This document shows positions 1 to 6,961 of a DNA stretch of 41,539 nt, piece after piece. A program made the position numbers and the translations under genes. The notes beneath the pieces are model-generated. The model saw only the letters and a program-made list of their open reading frames with translations. It was not told where the DNA came from and ran no database searches. Source of the DNA: a virus; the IMG/VR virus record IMGVR_UViG_3300040801_002695, positions 1 to 41,539 of that record; one strand, 5' to 3'. Each line of letters starts with the position of its first letter. The stretch's first letter is position 1.

Positions 1-31
1 CCCCGACCACGACCCCGACCTCGACCCCGAC
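1..31. repeat. GACCYC hexamer array, left end
   Basis: Tandem hexamers of the type CCCGAC/CTCGAC/CACGAC. Bases 1-26 are identical to 41506-41531, and the next eight bases differ by two C/T changes. Together with the array at the right end this suggests the window was cut inside one microsatellite of a circular or terminally redundant molecule. The array is read through by the small gene starting at base 66. Confidence 0.8.
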
Positions 32-66
32 TTCAAAGCCGCTTCGTTCATCATGTGGGCGTTCAC
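1..66 (-). CDS. Ser-Gly/Ser-Arg repeat small protein (N-terminal part, continues across the window end)
   Basis: A GTG start (66-64) overlaps the TGA of the upstream gene as GTGA, with a strong ribosome site (GGAGG, seven bases away). The product begins MNAHMMNEAALK and then enters Ser-Gly/Ser-Arg dipeptides encoded by the hexamer array. If the two window ends are joined by their shared 26 bases, the same frame continues from 41505 and stops at TAA 41451-41449, giving about 40 residues. Each repeat unit is 6 bp, so copy-number changes would lengthen or shorten the protein without shifting its frame. The function is unknown. The alternative is that the array is only an untranslated spacer. Confidence 0.45.
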   Translation of the reverse strand, partial: MNAHMMNEAALKSGSRSGSWSG

Positions 67-398
67 TTCTGCTCCTCCACCAAGTCGTGTTCCCACTCAA
101 CGGCATCGACGATCGCGCCGCGGCCGATGATGCAGTTGCCCATCGGCTCGACTTCGTTCAACGCCGACGGCCCTTTGCTGATCGCGTCGTGGAACCTGCC
201 GGTATCGGCGATCCATGACACCTTGCGCATTGTCAGTTCCTGCTCGTAGACGCCGGTCAGTTCACCGAGCTGGATCATTGTGCAGGTCCGCACAAGGTAC
301 TTCTTGCCAACCACCCACGGGTCGTCATGGTTTCCAGCGCCGCCGAGCAACTTTGCCAACTGCTTCGCCTCGCCAATCTTCATTTCATCAATGTTCAT
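63..398 (-). CDS. Conserved small phage protein (111 aa)
   Basis: Starts at ATG 398, which overlaps the TGA of the upstream gene as ATGA. The sequence opens MNIDEMKIGEAKQLAKLL and has a compact mixed alpha/beta character with a GRGAIVDAVEWEH segment near the C-terminus. I recall similar 100-120 residue proteins in tailed phages, often annotated only as hypothetical, but cannot name a function. There is no signal peptide, membrane segment or metal motif. It is the second-last gene of the accessory operon running from 6626 before that operon reaches the hexamer array. Confidence 0.7.
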   Translation of the reverse strand: MNIDEMKIGEAKQLAKLLGGAGNHDDPWVVGKKYLVRTCTMIQLGELTGVYEQELTMRKVSWIADTGRFHDAISKGPSALNEVEPMGNCIIGRGAIVDAVEWEHDLVEEQK

Positions 399-1015
399 CG
401 CTGTCGCTCCAATCGTGTTCCAACGGCGTAGTAGTGGTAAACGATCCGCCACTGCATCCAGCCGCTCTTGTCGATCTCGGTCGTCGTCCCGCCCCCGGGA
501 GCGCGACGGTTGATCCGCACGCTCTGCCCGCCCACGTCAACCGTGAACGTCCCCGTCCCCACGTAGTAACTGAGGTCGTCGGTCAACCAGATGGACCGCT
601 CGGTCGCCGGTATCTCCATCGTGGCCTGCTGCTCATCCGCACCCGGCGCGCTGAACGCCCACGCCTGCTCGTGCAGGTCTGCCGCGTGATAGACGTACTC
701 GATCGGCCGGAACTGGAACGTGGCGTCCAGCACCAGCTCCGCCTGGCCGTCGCCCCACGCCGTGAAGCCGTCGAACTCGACCTCACCCTCGGCGCCCCAG
801 TTCACCCGCAGCTCCACCGCCACCAACTGCCCATACGCCGGATCGAACTGGTCCACCTGCACTGGCGGCGTGCTCACGGGCGGGTAGTCCATCGCCACAT
901 CATGCTGAGCGGCCGTGTATTGGCTGACGGGCTGCGGCTGTTCGTCGGGAAACGCCCAATGCAACAGTCCGCCAAGTGCTAGCGGCGTCAGAATCACAAA
1001 CGCGAAAGTCTTCAT
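395..1015 (-). CDS. Exported beta-rich protein, resembling choice-of-anchor E type proteins
   Basis: A 206-residue protein with an N-terminal signal or anchor: MKTFAFVILTPLALGGLLHW is a short basic start followed by a hydrophobic core. The rest is beta-rich with alternating hydrophobics and a GTGTFTVDVGG strand-turn-strand near the C-terminus. This resembles the surface-exported family annotated as choice-of-anchor E domain proteins, although no C-terminal sorting signal is visible. It overlaps the neighbours on both sides by four bases, so it is co-translated with them. A secreted protein outside the tail and lysis modules may be a lysogenic-conversion or surface-exclusion factor. That role is inferred from context only. 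Confidence 0.6.
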   Translation of the reverse strand: MKTFAFVILTPLALGGLLHWAFPDEQPQPVSQYTAAQHDVAMDYPPVSTPPVQVDQFDPAYGQLVAVELRVNWGAEGEVEFDGFTAWGDGQAELVLDATFQFRPIEYVYHAADLHEQAWAFSAPGADEQQATMEIPATERSIWLTDDLSYYVGTGTFTVDVGGQSVRINRRAPGGGTTTEIDKSGWMQWRIVYHYYAVGTRLERQR

Positions 1016-1365
1016 GTCGTCCCTTTCGCCGCCTCTGCGGCCTCGTATCGAACGGCCGGCCCCTCACCCGGCGGCTTCGCTGGAGCCGTGTACGGCTTGG
1101 TGGCCGTGTACGGCTTCGGGTCACGATTCAGCGCCTTCCGTTCAGCGATCAGCTTCTCGGTGCATTCGCATTCCTTGCACGACGCGCCACACTGAGGACA
1201 GTAATGAACCATGCCGCGAAGCTCTTCAAGCTCCTCCCCCAGCGGCCGGAACACCTGCTCGATGTAATCCTCGCGGTCGTGCCACGAATGCGCGTGATGC
1301 TGGTTCTCATCGAACGACCACCACTTCCGCAGTTCCGTGATCCCTACCTTCACGTTATCACTCAT
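1012..1365 (-). CDS. Small Cys-containing hypothetical protein (117 aa)
   Basis: ATG at 1365 overlaps the upstream gene by eight bases. The middle carries CPQCGASCKECEC (about residues 56-68), with five cysteines spaced like a zinc ribbon or knuckle. The N-terminal half is rich in His, Trp and acidic residues and probably helical. The C-terminal 40 residues are Ala, Pro and Lys rich and look disordered, with a near repeat YTATKPYTAPAK. No family recognised. Confidence 0.65.
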   Translation of the reverse strand: MSDNVKVGITELRKWWSFDENQHHAHSWHDREDYIEQVFRPLGEELEELRGMVHYCPQCGASCKECECTEKLIAERKALNRDPKPYTATKPYTAPAKPPGEGPAVRYEAAEAAKGTT

Positions 1366-1849
1366 CGGTCGTTTCCTTCACCGCCTCGGCGGCCTCGTCC
1401 ATACCCAGTGCAAACCGCGTCTCATCCTCCAGCGCTTCCAGATCGCCATATGAGTAGTCGTGATGCTCGCCGGGATCGACGATGATCTCCGCCACCAACC
1501 AACGATGGAGCAGAGCCCGCAGCCGCTTGTTGTCCTCACGAAATCGTTCAAGCTCTGACTTCTCGGGCGATGGAGCCGCTAACTGACGTTGGATTTCGAG
1601 CAGTTCAGCACACAGTTCAGGCATCGTCATATGTGCTTGTTTGAGGTTCCGTTCCAACACGGTGTTGTCAGCCCGCAGCCGCTCGACCTCAGGAAACAGT
1701 CCTTCAATCACATCAGCGGCTGCTGTCATCGAATAACGCCAGTTATTGTCATACGGCTCCGCCTGTTGCTCGTCGTGCCTGTATGTCACGGACTGGATAG
1801 CCGAAGCGAAGTACCTCAATCTCTCACACAGGGATTTCATGTCATCCAT
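1358..1849 (-). CDS. Coiled-coil hypothetical protein (163 aa)
   Basis: Start at ATG 1849, preceded by GGAG seven bases upstream. A second in-frame ATG lies three codons later. Mostly helical, with a heptad-like region around residues 50-115 (EVERLRADNTVLERNLKQ and the following segment) and an acidic C-terminus ending EAVKETTDE. It overlaps the upstream exported-protein gene by 13 bases. Function unknown. The coiled coil suggests self-association. Confidence 0.65.
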   Translation of the reverse strand: MDDMKSLCERLRYFASAIQSVTYRHDEQQAEPYDNNWRYSMTAAADVIEGLFPEVERLRADNTVLERNLKQAHMTMPELCAELLEIQRQLAAPSPEKSELERFREDNKRLRALLHRWLVAEIIVDPGEHHDYSYGDLEALEDETRFALGMDEAAEAVKETTDE

Positions 1850-2802
1850 CTGGCGTCTCCTTCAATGCGGCGGGCGGGCTCCAGTCCAGACGGACAGTAG
1901 AAGAACTGCTCGCCCAACAGGAACGCCGCATACCCGTCAGGCCCACCAGCGTTCGGATCGACCTCCCACGTCCACTCCACGTCGCCGTTGATGTCGCCGA
2001 CCGCGACGTAAAACTTGATCTCGCCCTGCATTCGGTACGTCCGAACGAGCGAGTTCTGCCAGAGATTGAAGTCAACCTGATCGCCCGACCAGCAGACCGT
2101 GAACCAGTCCCGATCGCAGCCGTCGATGGGATCGCAGTCGAAGTCTTCGAGATCATGGAATCGATACGGGTCGTACTCGCTGGTCCCCGGATAGAGTTCG
2201 CGGATCTGCACGCTCGCCTGGTGCGGCTGCGGCTTGATTCCGCCCGTCGACTCCGTGCGGATGCCGCCCTCGCGTATGACCGTGCCGTCCGGCAACTCAA
2301 CCAGATTGCGGCGCACGCTGCACACCTGCCCATAGTGCGTGTACGTCCCTCCCGGCTGGTCCACGCTGCCGTAGTCGCCCGGACACACGCCCTGATTCTC
2401 AAACGTGAAGATGATGCTCGGCGGCTGGATGATCGGATGAATGGACAACTCCGTCACGTTGCCGTCAGTCGGCAGCCACCCGTCGGTCGGCAGCACGTAG
2501 GGCGGTCCTTCGGCGGGATTGTCCATGCGCCACCCGCTTGATCCGTAGTCGAGGTAGTAGTCGCTGACGAACGTGAAGTCCCACGTCACCGTCAGCTCGT
2601 TCGGACCCGTCTGCTGGATCGTGAACAAGTCGAGAGCCTCCTGACCCTCGTACAGCATGATCGCTTCCTTCCACGTCCGATCCGGACAGAAGGCCGCTGG
2701 CAGATCGTCGCCCGCCCTGATTGGCTCCACAGGCTTGGCGGCGAAGGATGCTGCGATGAGGGTGATGGCGGCGAGCGCCCCGATGATGACATTCCTGGTC
2801 AT
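1837..2802 (-). CDS. Exported Cys-containing hypothetical protein (321 aa)
   Basis: Begins with a clear signal peptide: MTRNVIIGALAAITLIAASF, then AAKP as a plausible cleavage region. The mature part is beta-rich, acidic and aromatic, with about eight cysteines, including CPGD and DCDPIDGCDRDW, that could form disulfides outside the cytoplasm. A ribosome site (GGAG) precedes ATG 2802. No catalytic motif was recognised. With the exported protein at 395-1015, it makes this operon unusual for a phage: two large secreted products that do not look structural. Confidence 0.6.
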   Translation of the reverse strand: MTRNVIIGALAAITLIAASFAAKPVEPIRAGDDLPAAFCPDRTWKEAIMLYEGQEALDLFTIQQTGPNELTVTWDFTFVSDYYLDYGSSGWRMDNPAEGPPYVLPTDGWLPTDGNVTELSIHPIIQPPSIIFTFENQGVCPGDYGSVDQPGGTYTHYGQVCSVRRNLVELPDGTVIREGGIRTESTGGIKPQPHQASVQIRELYPGTSEYDPYRFHDLEDFDCDPIDGCDRDWFTVCWSGDQVDFNLWQNSLVRTYRMQGEIKFYVAVGDINGDVEWTWEVDPNAGGPDGYAAFLLGEQFFYCPSGLEPARRIEGDARWMT

Positions 2803-3056
2803 TTTGAATCTCCGTTGATTGAATCATCCATCTCATAGTGGCCTCGCAGCCACGTCCACGGCTTCCACCACACGGCGTCGCCGACGTAGCATCCGGCGAA
2901 GCGTCTCCAGCCACGGCCAAGATCACTGTATTTGCCTGCGTGGCGGGGGCATTCATCCCCGCAGTTCGGGCAAAAGTCGGGCAGAAAAAACGGATCTCCG
3001 CTTAGAAGGTCCGGAAACTGCTCGCCGCATGGGCATTCGATGACCCACGTTCTCAT
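2799..3056 (-). CDS. Zinc-ribbon small protein (85 aa)
   Basis: ATG 3056 overlaps the stop of the upstream gene (TGATG). It has CPCGEQF (residues 9-15) followed by CPNCGDEC, arranged as a four-cysteine zinc ribbon, and then a Trp-rich stretch (WWKPWTWLRGHY). The C-terminus is acidic. Such ribbons bind nucleic acid or protein, but no specific family is recognised. Confidence 0.65.
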   Translation of the reverse strand: MRTWVIECPCGEQFPDLLSGDPFFLPDFCPNCGDECPRHAGKYSDLGRGWRRFAGCYVGDAVWWKPWTWLRGHYEMDDSINGDSK

Positions 3057-3289
3057 CACTCGCCCCCTTCCAGCGGCACGCCGATGGCGCGGAGGGTGGC
3101 GGCGACTGCGTTGAGTTGCGACACTGTTACGGTCAGCGTGTTCGGCCGATATTTGCCGTGGTGCTTGTACGCAGTGGATTGCATCGTCGCGTTCCACGCC
3201 TCCGCGATCGCGTCGAGCTGCGACTGATGCACGAGCACCCGTCCTGTCGGCTCGTAGCCCGGCATGTCCTGTGTTCCTTCGTCAGCCAT
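3056..3289 (-). CDS. Small hypothetical protein (77 aa)
   Basis: Starts at ATG 3289, which overlaps the preceding stop as TGATG. Predicted mostly helical, with no cysteine pairs or membrane segment. The middle contains LDAIAEAWNATMQSTAYKHH. The gene is held in the operon by overlaps at both ends, which is the main support for its being real. Function unknown. Confidence 0.6.
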   Translation of the reverse strand: MADEGTQDMPGYEPTGRVLVHQSQLDAIAEAWNATMQSTAYKHHGKYRPNTLTVTVSQLNAVAATLRAIGVPLEGGE

Positions 3290-3378
3290 CAGATCCCCTT
3301 CCTCAGCCCGAGCACAACGACGACCGTCGCCCAGCCCATGCAGTACGCGAATCGCAGCGCAGTCCGTGCGTGTCTCAT
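3289..3378 (-). CDS. 29-residue single-membrane-span peptide
   Basis: MRHARTALRFAYCMGW then ATVVVVLGLRKGI: a basic N-terminus, one short hydrophobic span and a basic end. Although tiny, it has a strong ribosome site (GGAGG, seven bases before ATG 3378), an ATGA overlap with the upstream DUF5131 gene and a TGATG overlap with the next gene. It may insert in the inner membrane or simply pass ribosomes on by coupling. Confidence 0.5.
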   Translation of the reverse strand: MRHARTALRFAYCMGWATVVVVLGLRKGI

Positions 3379-4553
3379 GCCGTCGCCTCCTGATTCGGGA
3401 ACTCCCGCCGTCTCAGATTCTCGGGCCACTCGTCCGGGTCGCCGCCCTTGCGGTCGTTCGGCTCCATGCGCGAGCCCTCGGGCGTGCCGTCGCCGTACCA
3501 TCCAGGGTCATACGGCCATGCCCCGAGCTGCTTCACGAACACTGGCACGCCGGCGTCATCGCACTGGCGGATGATTGATCGGATCCAATCGACGTCGCAC
3601 GGTCGAGCGCCCGGCCCCGACTCGCCGCCGACGATCACCCAGTCGACCGCCGGCAGGCACTCGAACTCACGCAGGCGAATCCCCAGCATCGAACCATCGG
3701 TCGCTTTCACCGACAGCGCCCCGTGGTGATTTCCGGTCGCGCGATACACGCCGGGGCTCGCTGTCGTGCCGCTGAACGGAAAATCGGATCGCACTTCCCG
3801 CGGCAGCCGCACCCATCGACTCGGCCATCGCGGGCAGCATTCGCATTTCGCACTTTGCAATCCGAGATCCACCGGCCCCAGCAGCGGCTCCATGCTCAGG
3901 AACCGCACGGCCGCCGGGCAGCGGAGCAGATGCGGGATCCGCTCATCGGCCGCGGCCTGATCCTCGACGCTCGTGCCGAGCCACACGTTGGGGAGGGGTG
4001 TGCCCGCCTGCGCCTCGGTAATGCGCCGGAGCCCGCTTCCAGCAAGGCGCGCTCGTTCTAGTTCCGCAGTCGTGGCGTTGGGCGGATCATCGCCCGCCGC
4101 CTCGTACTTTGCTCTGTGGACGAACTCGACATCTTCCCATACGAACGGACGGTCGTCATCGTTCAGGTACTCCGCCATCCGCTCCGGCCGCTTCGTGAGG
4201 ATCATGTAGGTGATGTGGGGCGTCAGCGCCATCACCGCGAACACCCGGTCGATGAACTCAAACGGGACGCCCGGGTGAAAGAGGTCGCTCATGCTGTTCA
4301 CGAACACGCGGCGTGGCTTCCGCCAACGGAGGGGGGTCTCGAGCCGGTCTTCGTGGCATCGGACCTCGCCGTTGAAGTGACGATCGCCCTTGCCGTTTAG
4401 CACGGTCAGCCCGGCGTACTCGTCCTGCCCCATGTGCTCCAGGCGGTGCGACTGGCGAACCGCGTAGCAGTGGTCGCAGCCGGAAGAAACGCGGGAGCAC
4501 CCGGTGACGGGGTTCCACACCTCATCGCTCCATTCGATCTTCGTGGCGGTCAT
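3375..4553 (-). CDS. DUF5131 / phage Gp37-Gp68 family protein
   Basis: A 392-residue protein with the hallmarks of the Gp37/Gp68 (DUF5131) family: N-terminal TKIEWSD, then WNPVTGC and GCDHCYA giving a C-x(n)-C-x2-C cluster (about residues 18-29), then FVNSMSDLFHPGVP, TKRPERM, NVWLGTSVEDQ, FLSMEPLLGP and WVIVGGESGPGARP. The family has a radical-SAM-like fold signature and is common in phages and mobile elements; its reaction is not established to my knowledge. There is an extra loop with CECCPRW near the middle. It starts at ATG 4553, coupled by ATGA to an 18-codon leader ORF. Confidence 0.9.
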   Translation of the reverse strand: MTATKIEWSDEVWNPVTGCSRVSSGCDHCYAVRQSHRLEHMGQDEYAGLTVLNGKGDRHFNGEVRCHEDRLETPLRWRKPRRVFVNSMSDLFHPGVPFEFIDRVFAVMALTPHITYMILTKRPERMAEYLNDDDRPFVWEDVEFVHRAKYEAAGDDPPNATTAELERARLAGSGLRRITEAQAGTPLPNVWLGTSVEDQAAADERIPHLLRCPAAVRFLSMEPLLGPVDLGLQSAKCECCPRWPSRWVRLPREVRSDFPFSGTTASPGVYRATGNHHGALSVKATDGSMLGIRLREFECLPAVDWVIVGGESGPGARPCDVDWIRSIIRQCDDAGVPVFVKQLGAWPYDPGWYGDGTPEGSRMEPNDRKGGDPDEWPENLRRREFPNQEATA

Positions 4554-4606
4554 GACGCCTCCTCTGATTTGATTTGCCGCCACTCTTCCGGCGTCAGTTC
4601 ACTCAT
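4550..4606 (-). CDS. 18-residue leader ORF coupled to the DUF5131 gene
   Basis: ATG 4606 has a good ribosome site (GAGGTG, five bases upstream). It encodes MSELTPEEWRQIKSEEAS, and its TGA overlaps the next ATG as ATGA. The DUF5131 start lies 7 bases after a GGAGG that is itself inside this leader. It is probably a translational-coupling peptide. It may also be a small functional protein. Confidence 0.45.
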   Translation of the reverse strand: MSELTPEEWRQIKSEEAS

Positions 4607-4674
4607 TGCTCACCTCGTCCGTTGTAAAAGCCTCGCCGCCAGGTCTCCCCAGCGGCGCGGTGGATGCGGTCTGG

Positions 4675-5634
4675 TCAGTCGTCCATGCGTCCCGCCATCC
4701 CGGCGGCGATGGCTTGAAGCTGCTCGGCCTGGCGGCTCATCAGCTCGCCGATGGACTCGGGGAGCTTGGGCTCGATCCAATCGACCTCGTTGAACTCCCC
4801 TCGGATCGTGAGGAGGGGCTGTTCCATCGCGGTAGCGTCGTCGGCGAACTCCTGCAGCCGGCGGTCAATGTGCTCGGATTCGAGGGTGGGGAGGTCGAAG
4901 GCCTGAAGGCGGAACATGATGCCGCCATCGCTCCCCGCGCTGGCGTCAATCTCGATTTCGATCATGGTGGGCTTCACGTCGTCGGGCAGGATCGGGACTT
5001 CAACCCGGAAGGCGACGGGCACGTCCTCGACCGTGACCTCCTTCTCCTTGCCGCCTCGCCGCTTCTGCTTCACGGTGAACGTCGCCGATTTCGCCTTGCG
5101 GTCGAGGTACTCGTCCGAATCGTGGATCAGCTCGCCGCGGATGGAGGCGTAGAAGTCGATGAGCGTGGTGATCTCGTGCGGGCTCTCGGCTGGCGCGTAC
5201 CGGCGGAGGAACCGGAAGAGGTTGAGGAGCCCCTCGTGGTCGTGGTGGCGGTTGAGGGCGTTCCGGAGGTTCCGGAAGGGGATGGACCGATCGAGCGTGC
5301 AGAACACGGTCTCCCGCTCGGTCTCGGCGGTGTCGTCCATGACGAGCGTCACGCCATCGACGCTGTAGAAGGCGATGGCGTCGGCTTCGGCGGCCGTCGT
5401 CTTCTCGTGGTAGGCGAGCAGGTCCGTGAGGGTGGCGATGCGATGGCATCGCTTGCGAGCGTCGATGCGCCCTGGCGCGTCCGGCATGGTGGGCGCCGCC
5501 ATCGGTTCGTGGCGGAGGGTGAACTGCTCGCCTTTCCCATCGGGGCAGGCGTCGCGCAGTACGGTGAGGGCGGGCGACGGGGCGGGCATAGCGATGAGAT
5601 GGATTGGGTCCGGATCAATGGTTCGGTCGGTCAT
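4675..5634 (-). CDS. DUF2303 (YfdQ-like) family protein
   Basis: A 319-residue soluble protein resembling the DUF2303/YfdQ family found in prophages: an N-terminal HLIAMP-type segment, a central VMDDTAETE region, LIDFYASIRGE, the basic KQKRRGGKEKEV stretch and VPVAFRVEVPILPDD, where the family changes from helical to beta. The biochemical role is unknown. It lies between a small upstream partner (5711-6139) and the DUF5131 gene, and these proteins often sit among early accessory genes. No membrane or metal-binding segments. Confidence 0.75.
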   Translation of the reverse strand: MTDRTIDPDPIHLIAMPAPSPALTVLRDACPDGKGEQFTLRHEPMAAPTMPDAPGRIDARKRCHRIATLTDLLAYHEKTTAAEADAIAFYSVDGVTLVMDDTAETERETVFCTLDRSIPFRNLRNALNRHHDHEGLLNLFRFLRRYAPAESPHEITTLIDFYASIRGELIHDSDEYLDRKAKSATFTVKQKRRGGKEKEVTVEDVPVAFRVEVPILPDDVKPTMIEIEIDASAGSDGGIMFRLQAFDLPTLESEHIDRRLQEFADDATAMEQPLLTIRGEFNEVDWIEPKLPESIGELMSRQAEQLQAIAAGMAGRMDD

Positions 5635-5710
5635 GGTTTTGGGTCCTCGGGGTCTGAAGGTCTGGCGGGGTCAAGTGGGCGAGGGGTGGGGGGTGGGCTC
5701 GCAGGCGGCG

Positions 5711-6139
5711 TCAGTCGCCGAGCTTCTCCTCCGCCTCCTCCTGGGACATGGGCTCAGGCTGTCCGTCGGCGGGGTTGAAGAGACCGGCCTGCCGTGCATC
5801 AGTGACTTTTTGAGCAAGGCCGAGCCCGCGGACGAGCATCGCAGTCCGGGCGCGGGGCGGCGGCGAGGGGAGCTTCTGCTTACAGGTCGCGGCGCTCGAG
5901 AACGCGAAGGCGTCGTCGGCCATCCGCTCGAGCTCGACGGTGACGGTGAAAGAGGCTTTCGCTTTCCCGGCCTCGAAGATCGGCTCACCATTCGCGTCCG
6001 TCTGTGTCAGCCGTCCGACGGCCTCGTCACAGAACTCCTGGAAGCGGGATTGGACCGTCTGGTCGCCGAGGTCTTTGTGGAGGCCGAGCTGGAGGGCGAC
6101 GATCTCGCTGCGGTTGTCCGGGGGTGTCTGATCGCTCAT
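5711..6139 (-). CDS. Hypothetical protein (142 aa)
   Basis: Start chosen at ATG 6139 because AGGAG lies six bases upstream. It contains a likely beta-strand region (KASFTVTVELERM, residues about 62-74), then CKQKLPSPPPRA and an acidic tail EPMSQEEAEEKLGD. The strand-rich centre resembles the small protein often found beside DUF2303 genes, but I cannot assign a family. Co-transcribed with DUF2303 after a 76-base gap. Confidence 0.65.
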   Translation of the reverse strand: MSDQTPPDNRSEIVALQLGLHKDLGDQTVQSRFQEFCDEAVGRLTQTDANGEPIFEAGKAKASFTVTVELERMADDAFAFSSAATCKQKLPSPPPRARTAMLVRGLGLAQKVTDARQAGLFNPADGQPEPMSQEEAEEKLGD

Positions 6140-6159
6140 GTTGCTCCTCTCATGCGTTG

Positions 6160-6303
6160 TTATGTGCGCGCATGCGTCAGCGCCGACGCAGCGCACGCCG
6201 GCGGACATGGTTGTAAGTGGCTGATTCTCGGGTCGTTGCGCAGGTCGCCCGCTTGTATGACACACAAGCCGCGGCCGATTTGGATGGCGAAAGCTCCATT
6301 CAT
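6160..6303 (-). CDS. Possible 47-residue hypothetical protein
   Basis: ATG 6303 overlaps the stop of the upstream zinc-ribbon membrane protein as ATGA, which is the main reason to call it. The product begins MNGAFAIQIGRGLCVIQAGD, has three cysteines and no recognisable domain. The region has no competing gene. Confidence 0.35.
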   Translation of the reverse strand: MNGAFAIQIGRGLCVIQAGDLRNDPRISHLQPCPPACAASALTHART

Positions 6304-6626
6304 GACGGCGCCCCACATCCGACCAGAAGCGCGATCATCGACCAAACGAACACGCCGCCGAGCACGGCCATCACAATCACAAGCGCGATGAACATGCCGA
6401 ACCCAGATCGTTCAGGTTCCGGAACATCGCCTGGTCCGAACTGGTGGCCGCAAAGGCACATCGGCGGCAGGTAGCCGTACTCGAAGCAGGTCAGCCCGAC
6501 CCTCTCATAGCGCATCGGCGGCATCATCGGGAAGCCGCAGCGAGGGCAAGGCTTGGGCTCGTAATCCTTCGGCGGATCGATGAGGTGCGGCCGAACATCC
6601 ATCTTGCGGGCGGCGCGGCACGTCAT
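6300..6626 (-). CDS. Zinc-ribbon protein with C-terminal membrane span (108 aa)
   Basis: First gene of the leftward accessory operon. It carries CPRCGFP (residues 27-33) and later CLCGHQF, a paired-cysteine zinc ribbon, then a single hydrophobic segment (residues 75-103, FGMFIALVIVMAVLGGVFVW onward). A G-rich ribosome site precedes ATG 6626. The likely topology is a cytoplasmic ribbon tethered to the membrane. Its upstream region is the palindrome-rich stretch shared with the attachment site. Confidence 0.65.
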   Translation of the reverse strand: MTCRAARKMDVRPHLIDPPKDYEPKPCPRCGFPMMPPMRYERVGLTCFEYGYLPPMCLCGHQFGPGDVPEPERSGFGMFIALVIVMAVLGGVFVWSMIALLVGCGAPS

Positions 6627-6686
6627 AAAGCACCCCCACTACGCGCAGCGACCGCGCCGACCTTGTTTGGCGTGGACCTTTGAATA

Positions 6687-6713
6687 GGTGTCGCGACACC
6701 CGTTCGGGTGTCG
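6687..6713. promoter_or_regulatory. Overlapping perfect palindromes (candidate operator or Int/Xis arm sites)
   Basis: Two perfect palindromes share bases: GGTGTCGCGACACC at 6687-6700 and CGACACCCGTTCGGGTGTCG at 6694-6713, giving three alternating copies of the 7-mer GGTGTCG/CGACACC. They lie between the attachment site and the first gene of the leftward operon (start 6626). This position suits a repressor operator or recombinase-accessory binding sites. A further palindrome, TCGGGGTCCCGA, lies at 6739-6750. No clear promoter hexamers were found here. Confidence 0.5.
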
Positions 6714-6754
6714 TAATCTCTGTTATGGTGGTATCTGTTCGGGGTCCCGATCCG

Positions 6755-6782
6755 CGTTTCCGGGCTCATGAGCCCAAAAACG
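6755..6782. repeat. Inverted repeat next to the tRNA half
   Basis: A 14-bp perfect palindrome, GGGCTCATGAGCCC (6762-6775), flanked by CGTTT (6755-6759) and AAACG (6778-6782), forms an extended stem with a small internal loop. It stands where the 3' half of the tRNA would otherwise follow. It lacks a following T-run in either orientation, so I do not call it a terminator. It may be a recombinase or accessory-factor site. Confidence 0.45.
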
Positions 6783-6799
6783 CCCTTACCCATACGGAT

Positions 6800-6837
6800 T
6801 AGGAAACCGGCGCTCTGTCCGACTGAGCTACGGGCGC
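6800..6837 (-). other. Candidate attP: 5' half of a tRNA-Arg(CCU) gene
   Basis: Reading the minus strand from 6837: acceptor 5' strand GCGCCCG, then TA, D-stem GCTC, loop AGTCGGACA, GAGC, then CCGGT and the anticodon loop TTCCTAA (CCU). After the loop the sequence stops resembling a tRNA: the expected ACCGG is TCCGT and no T-arm follows. It lies 125 bases upstream of the integrase start and is divergent from it. This is the layout of an attachment core taken from a host tRNA gene, with identity ending at the anticodon loop. Carrying the 5' half is less common than carrying the 3' half. Confidence 0.65.
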
Positions 6838-6857
6838 AAACGATCGAACGAGAACAC

Positions 6858-6888
6858 TTTACCGCAACCCGACCGATCCGTCTACAAT
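6858..6888 (+). promoter_or_regulatory. Candidate integrase promoter
   Basis: TACAAT (6883-6888, five of six to the sigma-70 -10 box), preceded at 19 bp by TTTACC (6858-6863, four of six). The predicted transcript starts near 6895, about 65 bases before the integrase ATG. The spacing is long, so the -35 assignment is tentative. Confidence 0.4.
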
Positions 6889-6961
6889 GCCGACGACACC
6901 CGGCCCGACACCTGCCGAGAATCCGGCCCACTCCGCGATCGGTCCCAGTGAGGAGCTTGAC

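Noticed and set aside
6500-6837. Group I intron splitting a tRNA-Arg gene
   Set aside because: No matching 3' tRNA half or T-arm occurs within several hundred bases on the minus strand, so the 5' half is better explained as an attachment core.
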